64,000 nucleotides of DNA from Vigna angularis (taxonomy: Eukaryota; Streptophyta; Magnoliopsida; Fabales; Fabaceae): assembly GCF_016808095.1 (NCBI RefSeq), contig NC_068977.1:1-64000 (forward strand). The letters run 5' to 3'. A program made the translations under genes and the position numbers. Under the pieces are notes generated by a model that was not told the DNA's origin, did no database searches, and saw only the letters and a program-made list of their open reading frames with translations. This document shows positions 32,989 through 45,900 of this stretch, in pieces (positions within the stretch are counted from its first letter, which is position 1; each line of letters starts with the position of its first letter).

Positions 32989-34020
32989 TCAAGTTATATT
33001 TTGATAACCATATAAAGCTGCTATACCATCTTTATCATCTTGACTTAAATGTCTCCTTACTCCTTCGTAACTAGGATACATGATTGAGTCTCGAACACTA
33101 CTATGTCCAAGTCCTAAAAGATGACCTATTTCATGCAACGACACAGTTTCTAAATCAATTTCACTACTTCTTGCCCTTGGAGCCACTCTCCTCCGCCAAC
33201 CCAAGCCCCAAACCCATTCCCAACCCATATTCTCACTTGACCTAATACTTTCACCTCTAGGGCCACTAATCCATGACTCATCAGCATCTAAGTGTAACCT
33301 CCCATCTTGTGGTGCAAACGTGTGGGCCAAAACCCGACCCGGTCCATCAAATGGGTGCCCATCTCCATGGTCTCGACGGTGAAATCCTATGGCTACGTTA
33401 ATCGAGTCAGGGTTAAAATTAGGATAAAGGTAAGAACTAAAACTATTTTGAAATGGAATCTCAGTGAATGTGAAGTCACTCACTCTTGACCAACTTTGAA
33501 AGGCATTGTTTACAGCAAACCTCACAAGATCCATTCTCAACACGTTAGTACTTGACACAAATCTATAGGTTAGTTCCCTCTTTGATTCTTCCCATCTCGG
33601 TGATCCTCGAAAGAAGGTATAGTTTGCAAGAACCGTCAAGCCTTTAAGGTTGTCGTGTGGGGTGACAACATCTGGTACTCCACAGCGTGGGAGACTCATT
33701 TTTCTTAAGGTTTCTGCATCCATGTGACCTGTGACATGTAGGTGATGGAACACTTGGTATTCTTTAAGAGCAACTTCTACGTTTTGGTCGAAGTGGTTGT
33801 CGTTAGAATAGTTGTTTAGGTAGCCAAATTTGTTGAGGTAGCTCTTGAGTTCGATCATGCCTCTCATCCTTTGTCCCATTTTAATGCCTCTTAGGTTTCG
33901 GAGTGTTCTGGTGAATGAATGCTCAGAAAACTCCATTGTTCTTGGCTCAACAATTAGAAATGGCTTCACTACAAAAAAAAGAAAGAAGGAGATTGAAAAT
34001 GTTAAAAGATTAAGAGCCAT
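32989..34020 (-). CDS. Matrix metalloproteinase (plant MMP), with W/R-rich insertion
   Basis: Intronless frame of 343 residues with a signal peptide (about 1-24) and a propeptide carrying the cysteine switch PRCGVPD (Cys about 113). The M10A domain has GHPFDGPGRVLAHTFAPQ and LHLDADE segments, the zinc site HEIGHLLGLGHS (first His about 296) and the Met-turn SIMYPSY. About 30 residues are inserted between DADESW and the zinc helix compared with the paralog at 19656-20540, including GWEWVWGLGWRRR, rich in Trp and Arg. There is no C-terminal hydrophobic tail, so it is probably a secreted apoplastic protease; substrate unknown. All catalytic residues are present. Confidence 0.94.
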   Translation of the reverse strand: MALNLLTFSISFFLFFVVKPFLIVEPRTMEFSEHSFTRTLRNLRGIKMGQRMRGMIELKSYLNKFGYLNNYSNDNHFDQNVEVALKEYQVFHHLHVTGHMDAETLRKMSLPRCGVPDVVTPHDNLKGLTVLANYTFFRGSPRWEESKRELTYRFVSSTNVLRMDLVRFAVNNAFQSWSRVSDFTFTEIPFQNSFSSYLYPNFNPDSINVAIGFHRRDHGDGHPFDGPGRVLAHTFAPQDGRLHLDADESWISGPRGESIRSSENMGWEWVWGLGWRRRVAPRARSSEIDLETVSLHEIGHLLGLGHSSVRDSIMYPSYEGVRRHLSQDDKDGIAALYGYQNIT

Positions 34021-34084
34021 GAGTGCTACTAAGGAGTTTAGGATTTTGTAATGGTTTGTTGAAAAGTTGCATGGATATGAAACT

Positions 34085-34092
34085 ATTTATAA
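34085..34092 (-). promoter_or_regulatory. TATA box of the second MMP gene
   Basis: The minus strand reads CATTTATAAATAG about 65-72 bp before the ATG at 34020. Further upstream is a short TA run (34154-34174). Confidence 0.55.
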
Positions 34093-34854
34093 ATGTATAG
34101 GCCAAAATATTTACTTACTGTGTTTTTACTTGCTAGTATGTTTTTAGAAATAATATATATATATATATATATAAACATATTTTCATCCAACTCTTTTACT
34201 TTATTAAAATTATTAAAAAAAATCAATATGAAACTAGTTACCATATTTGCTAAACAAATTAAGTTTAATGGTTTAAAAGTATAGACTTATTACTCTTCTA
34301 TCGCCAATATTAATTAGGCTATTATATTAATTAAGCTAATTACTAGTAATTAAATATCTACATGTATATAGCCCACAATATATGACTGGATGAAATTAAT
34401 AGGGAACTGAGCATGACTTTATTTTGTATGTATATCTATCTGTCTCATATACAATTTAAAAGAAAAATACGTATCAAGGGTTTAATTTTGGAAAATTAGT
34501 AATTATAATGAAATTTATTATATTAAAATATATAAGATTGAATATTGATAGAATCTAATAGCATTATTGTAACATCCCAAAATTATACAGTCATCAACTA
34601 TATACTTAGAATAATCAGATGTATTAATATGGCAAAACAGTCTTAAAAAAAATAAAAAATAAGAGGGATTAAATTCGCGAATGGCCGAACGGCCTAACAT
34701 GCATACATAAGTTACGAGCGTTTACAAAACAATGAGGACGAACGGTTTACAAAATAAAATACCGAACGTCCAAGTATTTACATCAAGCAAAAGGGCGCTC
34801 GCTCACAAGCGGCCCGCTATCCTGAATACACTAACTAAAAACCGAACGCGCTAC

Positions 34855-34945
34855 TGTTCGGCCTTCACTTCTACTTCTACAAGATTCTCCTCAGCTATGA
34901 TTTCCTCTTCAAGCGTTTGCTCCAGTGAAGCCTCTCCTTCTACTC
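34855..34945 (-). other. Conserved acidic open frame in LTR copy 3
   Basis: On the minus strand 29 codons follow a GTGAGTAG acceptor-like site and end in TAG. The sequence is E-rich and ends ENLVEVEVKAEQ. Compared with copy 1 there are no indels, and the last ten residues differ only at the final one (P to Q). Confidence 0.45.
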
Positions 34946-35839
34946 ACATCCACACGGATGATCATTGCAAGGACAAGACGGTTACACATATACAGACAAC
35001 ACAAAGGAAACGCAAGGATAAGCTTATTGAATTTAATTCAAGTCAAACATACATTTCATACATATCAAATACATCAAATGAATCACAACACATACATTCA
35101 ATTCATCCATTAACTCAATCAAAATCCTGATACTAGACCGACTGTCCGGACTGTATGAATTCTGTGTAGCTACGACGTCCGTGCACCCAAGTGGGATAGC
35201 TGCAATACTCGTCAGCAGCCACCTGAGGTTAGTCCGTTCTGTCCAAGTTACAGTTATGGACTAAGACCTCCTGCCATTCCCACACATGACATACTCCTCT
35301 CTACTTGAGAACGAGCACTCACGGAATATCAGGATGACCCGCCAGCTAAGCTTATCACATTCATACTTTACAAATCTCAATTTCCAACCAAGAGTCGTTC
35401 CTCCCTAGAACGCTCGTTCAAATTCAACAATCATAATTTCATCTCTTACACCATTCACACATTTTAATCTTTCCTCTTATTCACACTTTCATTCTTAGTT
35501 CCACTTTCATAAAAGAACGAACGTCCAACCCTCTTTGTAATAGAGGACGAACGTCAATACAATACCAAGAAGGTTCGTTCACGAGTGGAATAAAACCAAT
35601 ACAGGTTATTAGACGGACTTCATATTAACTTGACTCAGTTAGATGAACTGAATCTAGTACGATCTGGAAAATACTTAGAATAATTTAAGTTCAATAACTC
35701 TGGAACGAATCCAATGGATAGATACGTCACCAACTAGTTTAGATAAATAAACTGGACACGAGGTAATTCAGGAGACCAACCGCCAGTCAATGACCGAGCG
35801 CGAAAATAGGCATTTAATGAAGTTTTGAACGAACGTCAC

Positions 35840-35960
35840 TGAAGTCTTGGACGAACGTTACTAGATCTATTGGACAAACGCTATTTAAATTTATGGACGA
35901 ACGCTATTGAAATTTATGGACGAACGCTATTTCAATTCAGGACGAACGCTATTATAGCTC
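35840..35960 (-). repeat. Tandem GACGAACGCTATT sub-repeats in LTR copy 3
   Basis: Four to five units of about 26 bp containing GGACGAACGCTATT followed by AAATTTAT-like text. This is the most regular part of a wider zone where GTTCGTC/GACGAAC words recur. Confidence 0.8.
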
Positions 35961-37270
35961 GTTGCAATTTACGGAAAGAACGAGCGTTCGGTATAGGACC
36001 GAGCGCTACTTATCATTTACACTTTTAGGACGAGCGTTCGGTCTAAGACCGAGCGCCACTTAGGACGTACGCTTTGGGTCGAGACCCATCGCTGATTCAA
36101 GATATTTGAAATAGGATTTTTCATAAATTAGAATGTTGAAATTAGATTTTGAACAATATGACTAAGTGTTTGAATATAGTCTCAGGCTTCTCAATTTCTC
36201 ACACAATACTCAGGATATTTACGTTTGGCCGAACGCTCAAACGCAAGGTTAATATAAGAGGGCGTTCGTACTCGATTAGAATTCTTTCCAAATGAAAGGG
36301 TTCAGCTATTTCAAAGATGACACTGAGAATAACGAACGGTCAAAGACCATTTCGATAACGATCGTTCTTTAACATAGAATTTCATATTCAGATTCATCTT
36401 ACAGTAAATACATTTTTCATTATAAAGTTTTATACATTAAATTGCTCATATCATAGTACAAAATCCATACTTTTTCATACATCATCTCATCATACAGCTC
36501 ATTTTCAATTTAATCAAACCATAGAACATTGCATCACTTTCATACATCAATTCAGGATCATACTCATATGCCAATCATCCAATATCAGAAATCATACTTC
36601 AAACAACACATAACGCACATGCAGTACAGTAAAATCATAAGAATTAAATCTAATAAGCTTCCCTTACCCGGATTCAGTAGTGATCGTCCTAAAATGAGTG
36701 GATCTTGATTCGTCTAAAAGAAGCTCTCTCAACGTTTCTCTTAAGCTCTCCAACTAAACTAACCAAAAGAAAATGAAGGGCTTAGTCTACATCGTTGCAT
36801 GCAGCTGAATACAGTTTACAGGAACTCCAGAAACGAGCGTCCAAGTGAAACTTACCAGAACTGTAAGTTGTTCGGCTTAAAATGAAACTCGCGGTGCAGG
36901 GAACGTTCCTACGGTGCTGAAACGTGAACGGAGAAAAGGGTGGTAAGTTGCAGAAGAGAGAAGGAGAAGGGTTCAAGAGAGAAGGAGGAGAAATGTAGAT
37001 TCTGAGTTTGGAAGGGGAGAAGGTGCGCGTGAGAGAGAGTGGGAGATTTTTCCAGAAATTCATTTTTGTTCAAATCCCACTGTCAGACGGACGAGCGTCC
37101 CTCTCGTCGACACTTGCACCCCACCACTTACTTCAGAAATTTCCAACTTGACAAGTGGCGCGCATGCATGGCTCGGTGGTGGATTTTTAATGCACTGGAC
37201 GCGTGGCACGGAACATTAATGGAAGCAGAGAGGTGATTCAGCACAGTAATAAATGAGACGCGACAATTAT

Positions 37271-38389
37271 TGACCTTAGATAAACGATGACAAATATAAT
37301 ATAACATTACTTGTCAAACTTGAGCTCTTTCCATGTGTTTATTGTTCAATAATTTGATTTTTAAATTACGAAGTGATAATTATTATTTTTGTGTGAAAAC
37401 ATCTAAAAGTAATTGAGTAGTTTAAAATATTAAATAGTAAACTATCTAATGTATGATGCAGTAAAATATTTTTTATTTATATCTATCTAAGTCTCTATTT
37501 CCAAAAAAGAATAGATTTAAGCTCAAATTAAATTGATCAATTTCGGGCAGTTCTTATTATTTGTTATGATCTCTTTTTGGTATTTTAATTATACGAGTTT
37601 TTTTTCTTTACAAAGAATTTTTTTTTTCATACAAAGAATATATTTCAACAAGTAGTCGAAAGTTAATTGCGCAAAGATTGAAGTATTTCTCAATAATATC
37701 TTATGCTTCGTATACATAATTAAGAATCGAATTCCTCATAGCATGTTTCAAAATTCAATGATCTATAAATTATGTTGGACTTTGTTAGGCCAATCAATAA
37801 AATTCTTATATTAAGTAGGATACTTAATGAGTTTAATTCTTATATTGTTTTATTTATATTCTTAATTCAATAAAGAAAATTGACATCTAGTGACAAATAA
37901 AGTCCACCCACTAATAAAGGATCTTTAAATTGATAGTGCCCACAAATTCGAGCAAAAGAAACACCCACTTGAAAGAAAAAAAAAGTTCTATAATAATAAA
38001 ACTAATGGCAAAAGTTTCTTATTATAGATTCACAAAATAGTGTGATCATGCCAAGATTCAAATCAAGAAAAAAAAAATCACCATGAGTTTATTTAATTTA
38101 GCCTAATAATCTAAAATCCATGTAAACTTCTTTGCCCCTTCTAAAAGGGCAGATAGTGATGATGACATTATGAAAAAGGTTCATATACTTATGTTGGTCC
38201 CAAGTAGCTTCTAAGAAGAAAGTTTCGGATTATAGAACTCCAAATCCATAATTACATGTGTGCAAATGACGAAAGATGAGCCTAATTATCTCCAAAATAT
38301 CTTACAATTTATAGTAAATAATATTAGTGAATAATAAGTTTTGGTTTCAAGAAAACAAAAGTTTTCAAAATGGAGTGAAATTTTTAAAA
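37271..38389. other. Intergenic AT-rich DNA
   Basis: No gene, RNA or element ends recognised. Confidence 0.45.
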
Positions 38390-39180
38390 TTATTTACACA
38401 CCTATAAACTTCAATTCTAAAATAATAGATTTCGGTTCTTCTTATAATTTTTGCAAATAATTTTAAAAAAATGTCACTAACAATATCTTTTAAAATATTT
38501 GCATAACTATAAGTTTCGGTTCTACAAATAACTGAAATTTATTTCTTTTATTTAAAGTTAAATCTTTAGAAAAGTTACTTTTCTGTCACAACATTGTGTT
38601 GCTACTGTGAATCATTCGTTTATAGGTTTGCTCTTTTTTCTTGTTTCTCTTCTTGCTTTTTCTTTTGGTTTTTGTCTCTCGTTTTCTTTCTTTATTTGTA
38701 GGGTCATTTCTAAGTCCTTCATTAGCAATTTCTTCATTCGCAAAGATCTATTTGATGTTTGTTATTTTGATTCGTTGTTTTTGTTTGTTTGTTCGTCATT
38801 TGTATGTATTCTTTTTGTATATATATGTATAGTAAAAGCATGAAAATCTATATTTCAATACTAATTCTTAATTTTTTTCCTATATTAAACTTTGGTTTAA
38901 TTTTTTAAGTTGTTTAATACTGAATATTTTTTTAAATGCCACAAAAGGTATAGGTTTCGACTGAATTTCAAAACTGAAACATATTCTTTTTTTTTATATA
39001 TAATTTTGTATTGTTTTAAGTTTCGGTTTTAAAGACAACTGAAATCTAATGTTGAAGTTTATGTTTTAGTTCATACTAAAATCAAAAAACCTATTTTTTA
39101 CCTCATCTTAATATGTTTCGACTCAAGAACTGAAATATAATATTAAAAATAACCAATATCAAAATCCTTCCCTAGTATAG
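38390..39180. repeat. Probable CACTA-like remnant (TTTCGGTT / AACTGAAA motifs)
   Basis: The motifs TTTCGGTT, TTTCGACT and AACTGAAA recur in both orientations at 38425, 38515, 38950, 39030 and 39115, resembling CACTA subterminal repeats and similar in style to the AACCGAGG motifs at 13570-14830. No convincing termini. The frame at 38607-38843 inside it is F/L/S-rich and does not look like a gene. Confidence 0.4.
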
Positions 39181-39940
39181 GTTAAGGTAGATACATTCTA
39201 AAGAAATGTTACGCATATAGAAAATATCTTCTAAAATGTGGTATTGATGCTGCGAAATTTAATTGTGGAAAGACATGTAACTCTTCCCTATAACTAGGTT
39301 TGCATCCCTCTACTCAATTTTAAGCATGTTCATTGAAAAAAATAATTACTTATGAAAATATGATCAACAAGAAATTCATATCTATTGTTATAAATTTTAT
39401 GTGAATCCAAAAAGGTTTAAAGGCTATCAAATAAAAGAAATTAAGGTTTAAAGGCTATCTAATAAACTCGAAACAAAAATAAATTCAAGTCTCAACAAAA
39501 ATAAAAAAAATACAAAAAATCTTGTAACTTTCTTCCACTTTCTTTAGAGTGACTAATAGTTATCACGTTCATACATAAGTTAACTACTTAATGCATACAT
39601 CTGCCAAAGCAAGCTAAAGGATACTTAGGTCTATAGACAATGTTCTTAAAATTGTTTGAGGCCCAAAATAATTTAAAAAACACCTTAATTCGCCTAGTCA
39701 CTACAAAATAAAGTTAAAATGCTAAATATGTAATTATACAAGTGAAACTTAAAACCTTACTCAACTCGTACCTAAGCAAGAATCTTCTTTTAATTTTACT
39801 TTTTAAACATATATTTTACCCTTCAAAAACGGCACTAAATATATTTCAAGAAAATAATTTTTTTTTATTTCAAACAAGAATCGTGAGTGAAAAAGCATTT
39901 CACGTTCCCCACATTCATGAAGTAACTAACTACTACTCTA
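39181..39940. other. Upstream region of first CFM2-like gene
   Basis: AT-rich, presumably containing its promoter. A CACTACAAAATAAAG word at 39700 resembles a CACTA end but has no partner. Confidence 0.4.
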
Positions 39941-42900
39941 ATGTTGCTACCTTCAACTCACTTCCACTTCTTCCACACTTTTCCTCTTTCTTCTTCTTTT
40001 CACTTTTTCCCTCTCCAATTCCCCAAAACCAAAACCAAATTCTTCATTCGTTGTTCAGCTACCAACTATGAAACCGGATCCCGTCGCTCCCCCGCCATTG
40101 AACAAATGGCGGAAAAGCTCCGCAGCCTCGGCATCACCGAATCGCCTCCCTCCACCTCTTCCGGCGGCGAAATTCGCGTGCTGTTCCCTCACGAACTCCC
40201 GAAGAAGCTCGGGGAGGAAATGTTCGAGCCGAGTTGGAGCACGCCGCTGAACCCGGTGCCGGTCCCTGGGAGCGGCATCGCGGTGTTGAGCGCGAGGGAG
40301 GTGGAGAGGCGGAGAAAGCGGAGGGAAGAGGAGTTGGTGAGGCGGAAGGAGCCGGTGCCGACGCTGGCGGAGCTGAGCCTCCCGGACTCCGAGATTCGGC
40401 GGCTGACGACGCTAGGGTTTGCGGCGAGGCGGAAGGTGCGGCTTGCGAAGGCTGGCGTCACGGAGCGGATTGTGAACGTGATTCACGAGCTGTGGAAGCA
40501 CACCGAGGTGGTGAGGGTCTTTTGTGAGGAGTTTTCTAGATTTGACATGAGAAGGACTCATGATGTGTTGGAGGTAAGTTAATAAAGACCACTGCCACTT
40601 TTTGTATAGAAATTTTGTTTGTTTACACTTTTTTTCTTTGGCTTCCATGGATACCCATTCATGAAATTGGATTAAGCTTTTTCAATAAATTTCTTTATCA
40701 ACACTATGTTTGAACAGAAACTAAGAAGGAGTAATTAAGCTTTTTTATTTATTTATTTATAAGGTACAATCAATTTATGCAGTTAACCTTATAACTTTCG
40801 TAAAAACTATCTCATAACTTTGTGGAGGCGCATGAATCAATTTTAACTTGTGTGAAAGAAAATAAGGTTTATTTAAAATCAACTTACATACTTAACTTGT
40901 GAAACAGTCTCTCATTTGACCTTTTTTTGAAAGTTGTGATGTATAAATTGATTTAATGTATGAAAATTCAATTTGTTTTGCCTTCTTAAGATACTGGGTG
41001 GATAAACCTATCTGCAAAACCCTGGCAAAGGAAACTAAAAGGGTAAAATAAATAAGGTTTCTCATACAAACCAAAATCAACTTGTGCACTTCAGTTGAGG
41101 CATTTTTAATTTAATTTTGTAAAAGGCTAAGGTACATAAGTTGGTATTAAAAAAGCATAACTTGTTTTACCTTCTTATTTTCTTGTTCTGCAAGTTTTTA
41201 TAGTGAAGTTTATTTAAACTAAGACTTTATTTTCTTATCCTACAGGGAGTGCTTCTTGAGAAATTTACTAAAATAGAATTTTAGTGCAGTGAAAATGAGA
41301 TTTGGCTTTGTACACGACATTTTATTTTATCCTTTTAACTCAGTTAAAATGTAAGGAAACCTCTTCAGCTGTGTAAGTAATGTAGGAAAACTGCATGTGG
41401 TTCAGAACTCAACAATGCAGCTCTTGGAGTTGTTAAACGTTACTGTTCATGAGTGAATATAGAAAAATCCCATTTGGTTCTAAACCCAGCAATGCAACTA
41501 TTGAAGTTGTTAAACTATTAAGTATTCTGCCTGTGCACCAGTGAATAATTGACACCAACTTGCAGGGTTTGATTAAGTTCCGGGTTCTGCTTGTTAAGTT
41601 TGTATTTTTTTTTCCTATAAAATTACAATAGTGTTACTTTATTTCAGGTTGTCTCTAGTTTACAAGACATTGTTAAAGAAAATAAAATAAAATGATTTGT
41701 TGCTTTTATTGTTACCCGGGCAAATGTTTTGAGTTAGGTGGCAAAGTGAAAATAAAGTATTATATTTATAGTTATAAGTTAAAGCATATAAAGTGAAAAT
41801 AACCAAACGCTGCTCAAGTTTTCAGTCACCGTAGCTCTTTACCTCCCCCATCAATAACCTATTGTTGGAGAGCTATCTGCACTTTAGCCTTTTTTCTCTC
41901 CAGTATGATATCATATTATGGTGCCCCGTGTATAAAATGATTTGATTGTATCCTTTCTTTTTCTTTCATTGTCAGAGAAAAACTGGTGGCCTTGTTGTTT
42001 GGAGATCTGGAACTAAGGTAATACTGTACAGAGGGACTGATTATAAGTATCCTAACTTCCTATCAGATAAACTTTCAAGACAAGACAACACTAGTGATGA
42101 TGCTACGCAACTTGTCAACGGCGATGATAAATATTTTTGTAAAAGTGAGAGTCACTTATCTGAATCAAATTCAGAAGCAACTGCTGTGGAAAATTCATAT
42201 GCCAAAACAGCAAAACCTGCACTGATACTAGGTGTTGGTACTCCCAACAAAGTACGATTTCAACTGCCCAATGAAGCAGAGCTAGCTGAAGATACAGACT
42301 GCTTGCTAATGGGGCTTGGGCCAAGATTTATTGATTGGTGGGGAAGTGACCCTCTGCCTGTTGATGCTGATCTTCTGCCTGCCGTTGACCCTGGTTACAG
42401 AAAGCCTTTTCGTCTTCTTCCATATGGTGTGAATCCTAAACTAACAGCTGAAGAAATGACCACTTTGAAGAGACTTGGCAGACCTCTACCTTGTCATTTC
42501 GCATTAGGTAAGTTTGTGCTACTTTTTCTTAACTGACCAAATTTAGGTTTAATTGCTTTTCTTCTTTTGTTTCACAGGGAGAAACAGAAACCTTCAAGGA
42601 TTGGCTACTGCAATTATTAAGCTTTGGGAAAGATGTGAGATAGCCAAGATTGCTGTGAAAAGAGGTGTGCAGAATACCAGCAGTAAGATAATGACTACAG
42701 AGTTAAAGGTCAGTTATTGTTTTCACTGTTAATTTTCAGATTTTATGAAATTTAGCGCTTATAATATGAATAATTTCTTAGAATTTAGGTTTTAGACTTA
42801 ATTTATGAAACTATCTTTTTGCATTCCATTTATAGACTACATTTTAGTCGTATACTAGTCAATATGGTAATAAACCTCCTCCTTTGAGGTTGCAATTAAG

Positions 42901-45900
42901 GAAAACTTTAAAGAGGTCACAACTAAGGTGGGATATATAGTGGTAACTGCAATTAAAGCTGGTTTTCAACAATCCCTCTCATGCTGAAGACATTGCCTTG
43001 AGTCTGGCAAATGCAGTTGGCCCAACACTCTGGTACCATCTTAGAATTTAAGTTTGAGCTTAACTTAACTCTACAAAATTAGTTTGTAGGATGAGATTTT
43101 GAATCTTATTTCTATATATCACTAGTGGGACTAAACCGTGTTAGCCATATACTGCAAGTCTATGTGGGATTAAACCACTGCTGGAGATTGTAATTAAGAC
43201 AACTCTCAAAGAGGCTCCAACTAGTCATAAATTGTTAAATAGTTCTTTTAGTACTTGTGATTACTAAAGATTGTAATCACCTTATGATGTTCTTTTATTT
43301 GGTGTAATTAAAATAAGTAAAATGTATCTTGTGAATAAATTCTTAATGTTTTGATCTCTGGTATGACTCTTGAGGACAGGAATAGTAGACCTGAAGATTT
43401 GGAACTGATAGGGTTGGCTTTTTACTTTTCTCTTTTCTCTTTTTCCTGAGATGAATAAAAAGACATAGATCCACTATCATTTTTGAATTTAATATTACAT
43501 CATCGTTCTGCAAACTGTCAGAGGAACCTGTTAAACATAGGTTTTGTAGCAATAGTAATCACATAAATTTTATGTAATTGTAATTTGTAATATTTGTGAT
43601 GGTTGATTTGAAAAATTTAATTACAATCGAATCTTGTATAAAAATCAAAATGATATATATGATAAAAATATCTGCTTCTTTGCAGCGTCTGACAGGAGGA
43701 ATTCTCCTTTCTCGGGATAGAGAATTTTTTGTTCTGTATCGAGGAAAGGACTACTTGTCAACTACAATGTCTTCAGTCATTAAAAAGCACACAAAAAATA
43801 AAATGCACGAACTGAAGGCTAGAAACAGTTCATCCGCTAAAGCCACTCCAGAAGAGAAAGGGGGAACCATAGAGTGTGATTCTGAAGTAAAGGTTAGGAA
43901 CTTCCAGAATAATACTAAACGACGAATGTTGACTAAGGCTGAGTTAGCTATTGAAAGAATTAGCATCAAATTGTCAATGGTACGATTTCATTAAAAAAAA
44001 TCAAATTTGCTAGTTTTTAGGTTTTCTTTTTGAGTTACAGATGGTATAGATTTGGCATACAGGCAATAGAAAAGAAAGCAAAGGCGGAAAAACTTCTAGC
44101 TGATCTGATAAATGCAGAGAGTCCCCGAGAACAAGAACTTGATAAAGAGGGTATTACTAAAGAAGAGAAATACATGCTGCGGAGGATTGGTTTGATGATG
44201 AAACCCTTCCTGTTACTAGGTGATTTGTGAAGTTCATTTTTGACGTTCACAATCATAGATAGTTGATTGTTCTAAATTTGGAAAAAATGCATGACATCTT
44301 TAAAGCTATTTAAAATACATGATAACAACTTTTTCTGATTATTCTCAGGTAGACGAGGAGTTTTTGATGGAACCGTAGAAAATATGCATCTTCATTGGAA
44401 GTATCGGGAGCTTGTGAAGATAATATGTAACGGAAGTCTGGAAGATGTTCATCAGATATCTCTGACCTTAGAGGCAGAAAGTGGTGGAATATTAGTGGCT
44501 GTAGAGAGAGTTAGAAAGGGCTTTGCAATCATTGTGTATCGTGGAAAGAATTATAGTGCCCCTCCTTGTCTGAGGCTTCAAAAGCTTTTAAATAAAAGGC
44601 AAGCTTTGAAGCGTTCTATAGAGGCACAGCGCCGTGAGGTAAAATTGTCATCTTCAGCTTGTATTGGAGCAGGAGTTTCAGTTAATTTGTTTCAATCTTC
44701 CTTCGTGAAAAATAAGGGTAGGATGGGGGTATTTATTGCCTGTTAGTTACACCACATGTAAAATTATAACTATAGGTTGGTTTTTCACGAGCTTTCAGAA
44801 AATTGTCTTTTTGTGATTTTTTGTTTTCAACATTTCATTTGTAAAAAATAAGGGCAGGATGGGGCTGAGATTTCTTTGCCTATTACACATGTAAAATGAT
44901 GACTGTAGGTTGTCCAGCACCAGCTTTCAGAAAAATGACCTTTTCTATCAATTTTTTTTCTAAATACCTTCATAAAAAAATAATGGCTATTTTATGTTGG
45001 ATATCAAATTTGAGAAGCACTTTTTTTATGTTTGAATTGAGCAGCATCTTTAATGTTGTAAAAGTTATCTTTCTTTACCAGCACAAAATCTCTTAAAAAA
45101 AAAAAACTTTGTTTTGTTTTCAGTGCTTCATGCCCTTTTTAGCTCAGATGAACCCACTGAGATATATATAAATATATATAATAAATACCTTCTTTCTTAT
45201 CTTGAAAAAGAACCTTATATGGTTGATGCTTATTTGGTTGATATTTGGAGTTAATTCTGTTACTAGTGGTCTTTAAGGTGACCATTACATTGCGGCATGG
45301 ATTTCCTTCCTCCCCATATATGTGTGTGTGTGTGTGTTTATTTTTTTTTTTTCTTTTTTGATGAAGGAATTGACGGCCAATCTTATATGATATAAACACC
45401 ATCACCTTATTCCTTTTCACTCATTTCCTGCAGTCATACAAGCGTCGTATTTTGATGCTAGAAAAGAAAATAAATGAACTGAAACTTCAGATGGTAAGTG
45501 GTCCACATTTGTAGCATTGTGTTGATGAAATATTTCTCCCCTTGATTTGAGTTATGTAATATGATTCACTTGATTAGGTTGAAGATAACGAGGCTAACAG
45601 TAAGCATATAGTTGAAGCGTGGAGATTTGACATGGTAAACTTTCTCATCTAATCTCCTTTCCATAGTGCAAATACAATATTATTAGCATTTTTGTTACAT
45701 CAGGCTAGACTACATGATCTTTTATAAATGTTTAGGTTGACAGCTGACCTCTAACTTAAGAGCCGTTTCTTTTATGTCTTGGTGGAAATAAGAAGGATAT
45801 GTTGAGGAGATAAGGTGGAAATTCCAAATATCCACTGTATATTTTAGGAAAAATATAAATGAAGCTTTTTTGGGGGTTCCATGTATACAAACGCGTCTCC

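Larger units (their letters stand above)
34568..37265 (-). mobile_element. Solo LTR, long family, copy 3 (minus strand)
   Basis: Flanked by the perfect 5-bp repeat ATTAT at 34563-34567 and 37266-37270. The plus strand reads TGTAACATCCC...GCGACA, so relative to the other copies it is inverted and 2698 bp long. It is clearly diverged from copies 1 and 2 but colinear over the leader (AGGAACGTTCCCTGCACC), the GTAAG donor-like sites, the GTTCG sub-repeat zone, the GTCCGGAC block and the acidic open frame (about 34855-34945). It lacks the TA microsatellite. No internal domain is present. Confidence 0.92.

Noticed and set aside
38607..38843. Hydrophobic 78-residue frame that could be a membrane peptide
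   Set aside because: T-rich DNA inside a transposon-like repeat gives F/L/S-rich peptides by chance; no promoter or homolog evidence.
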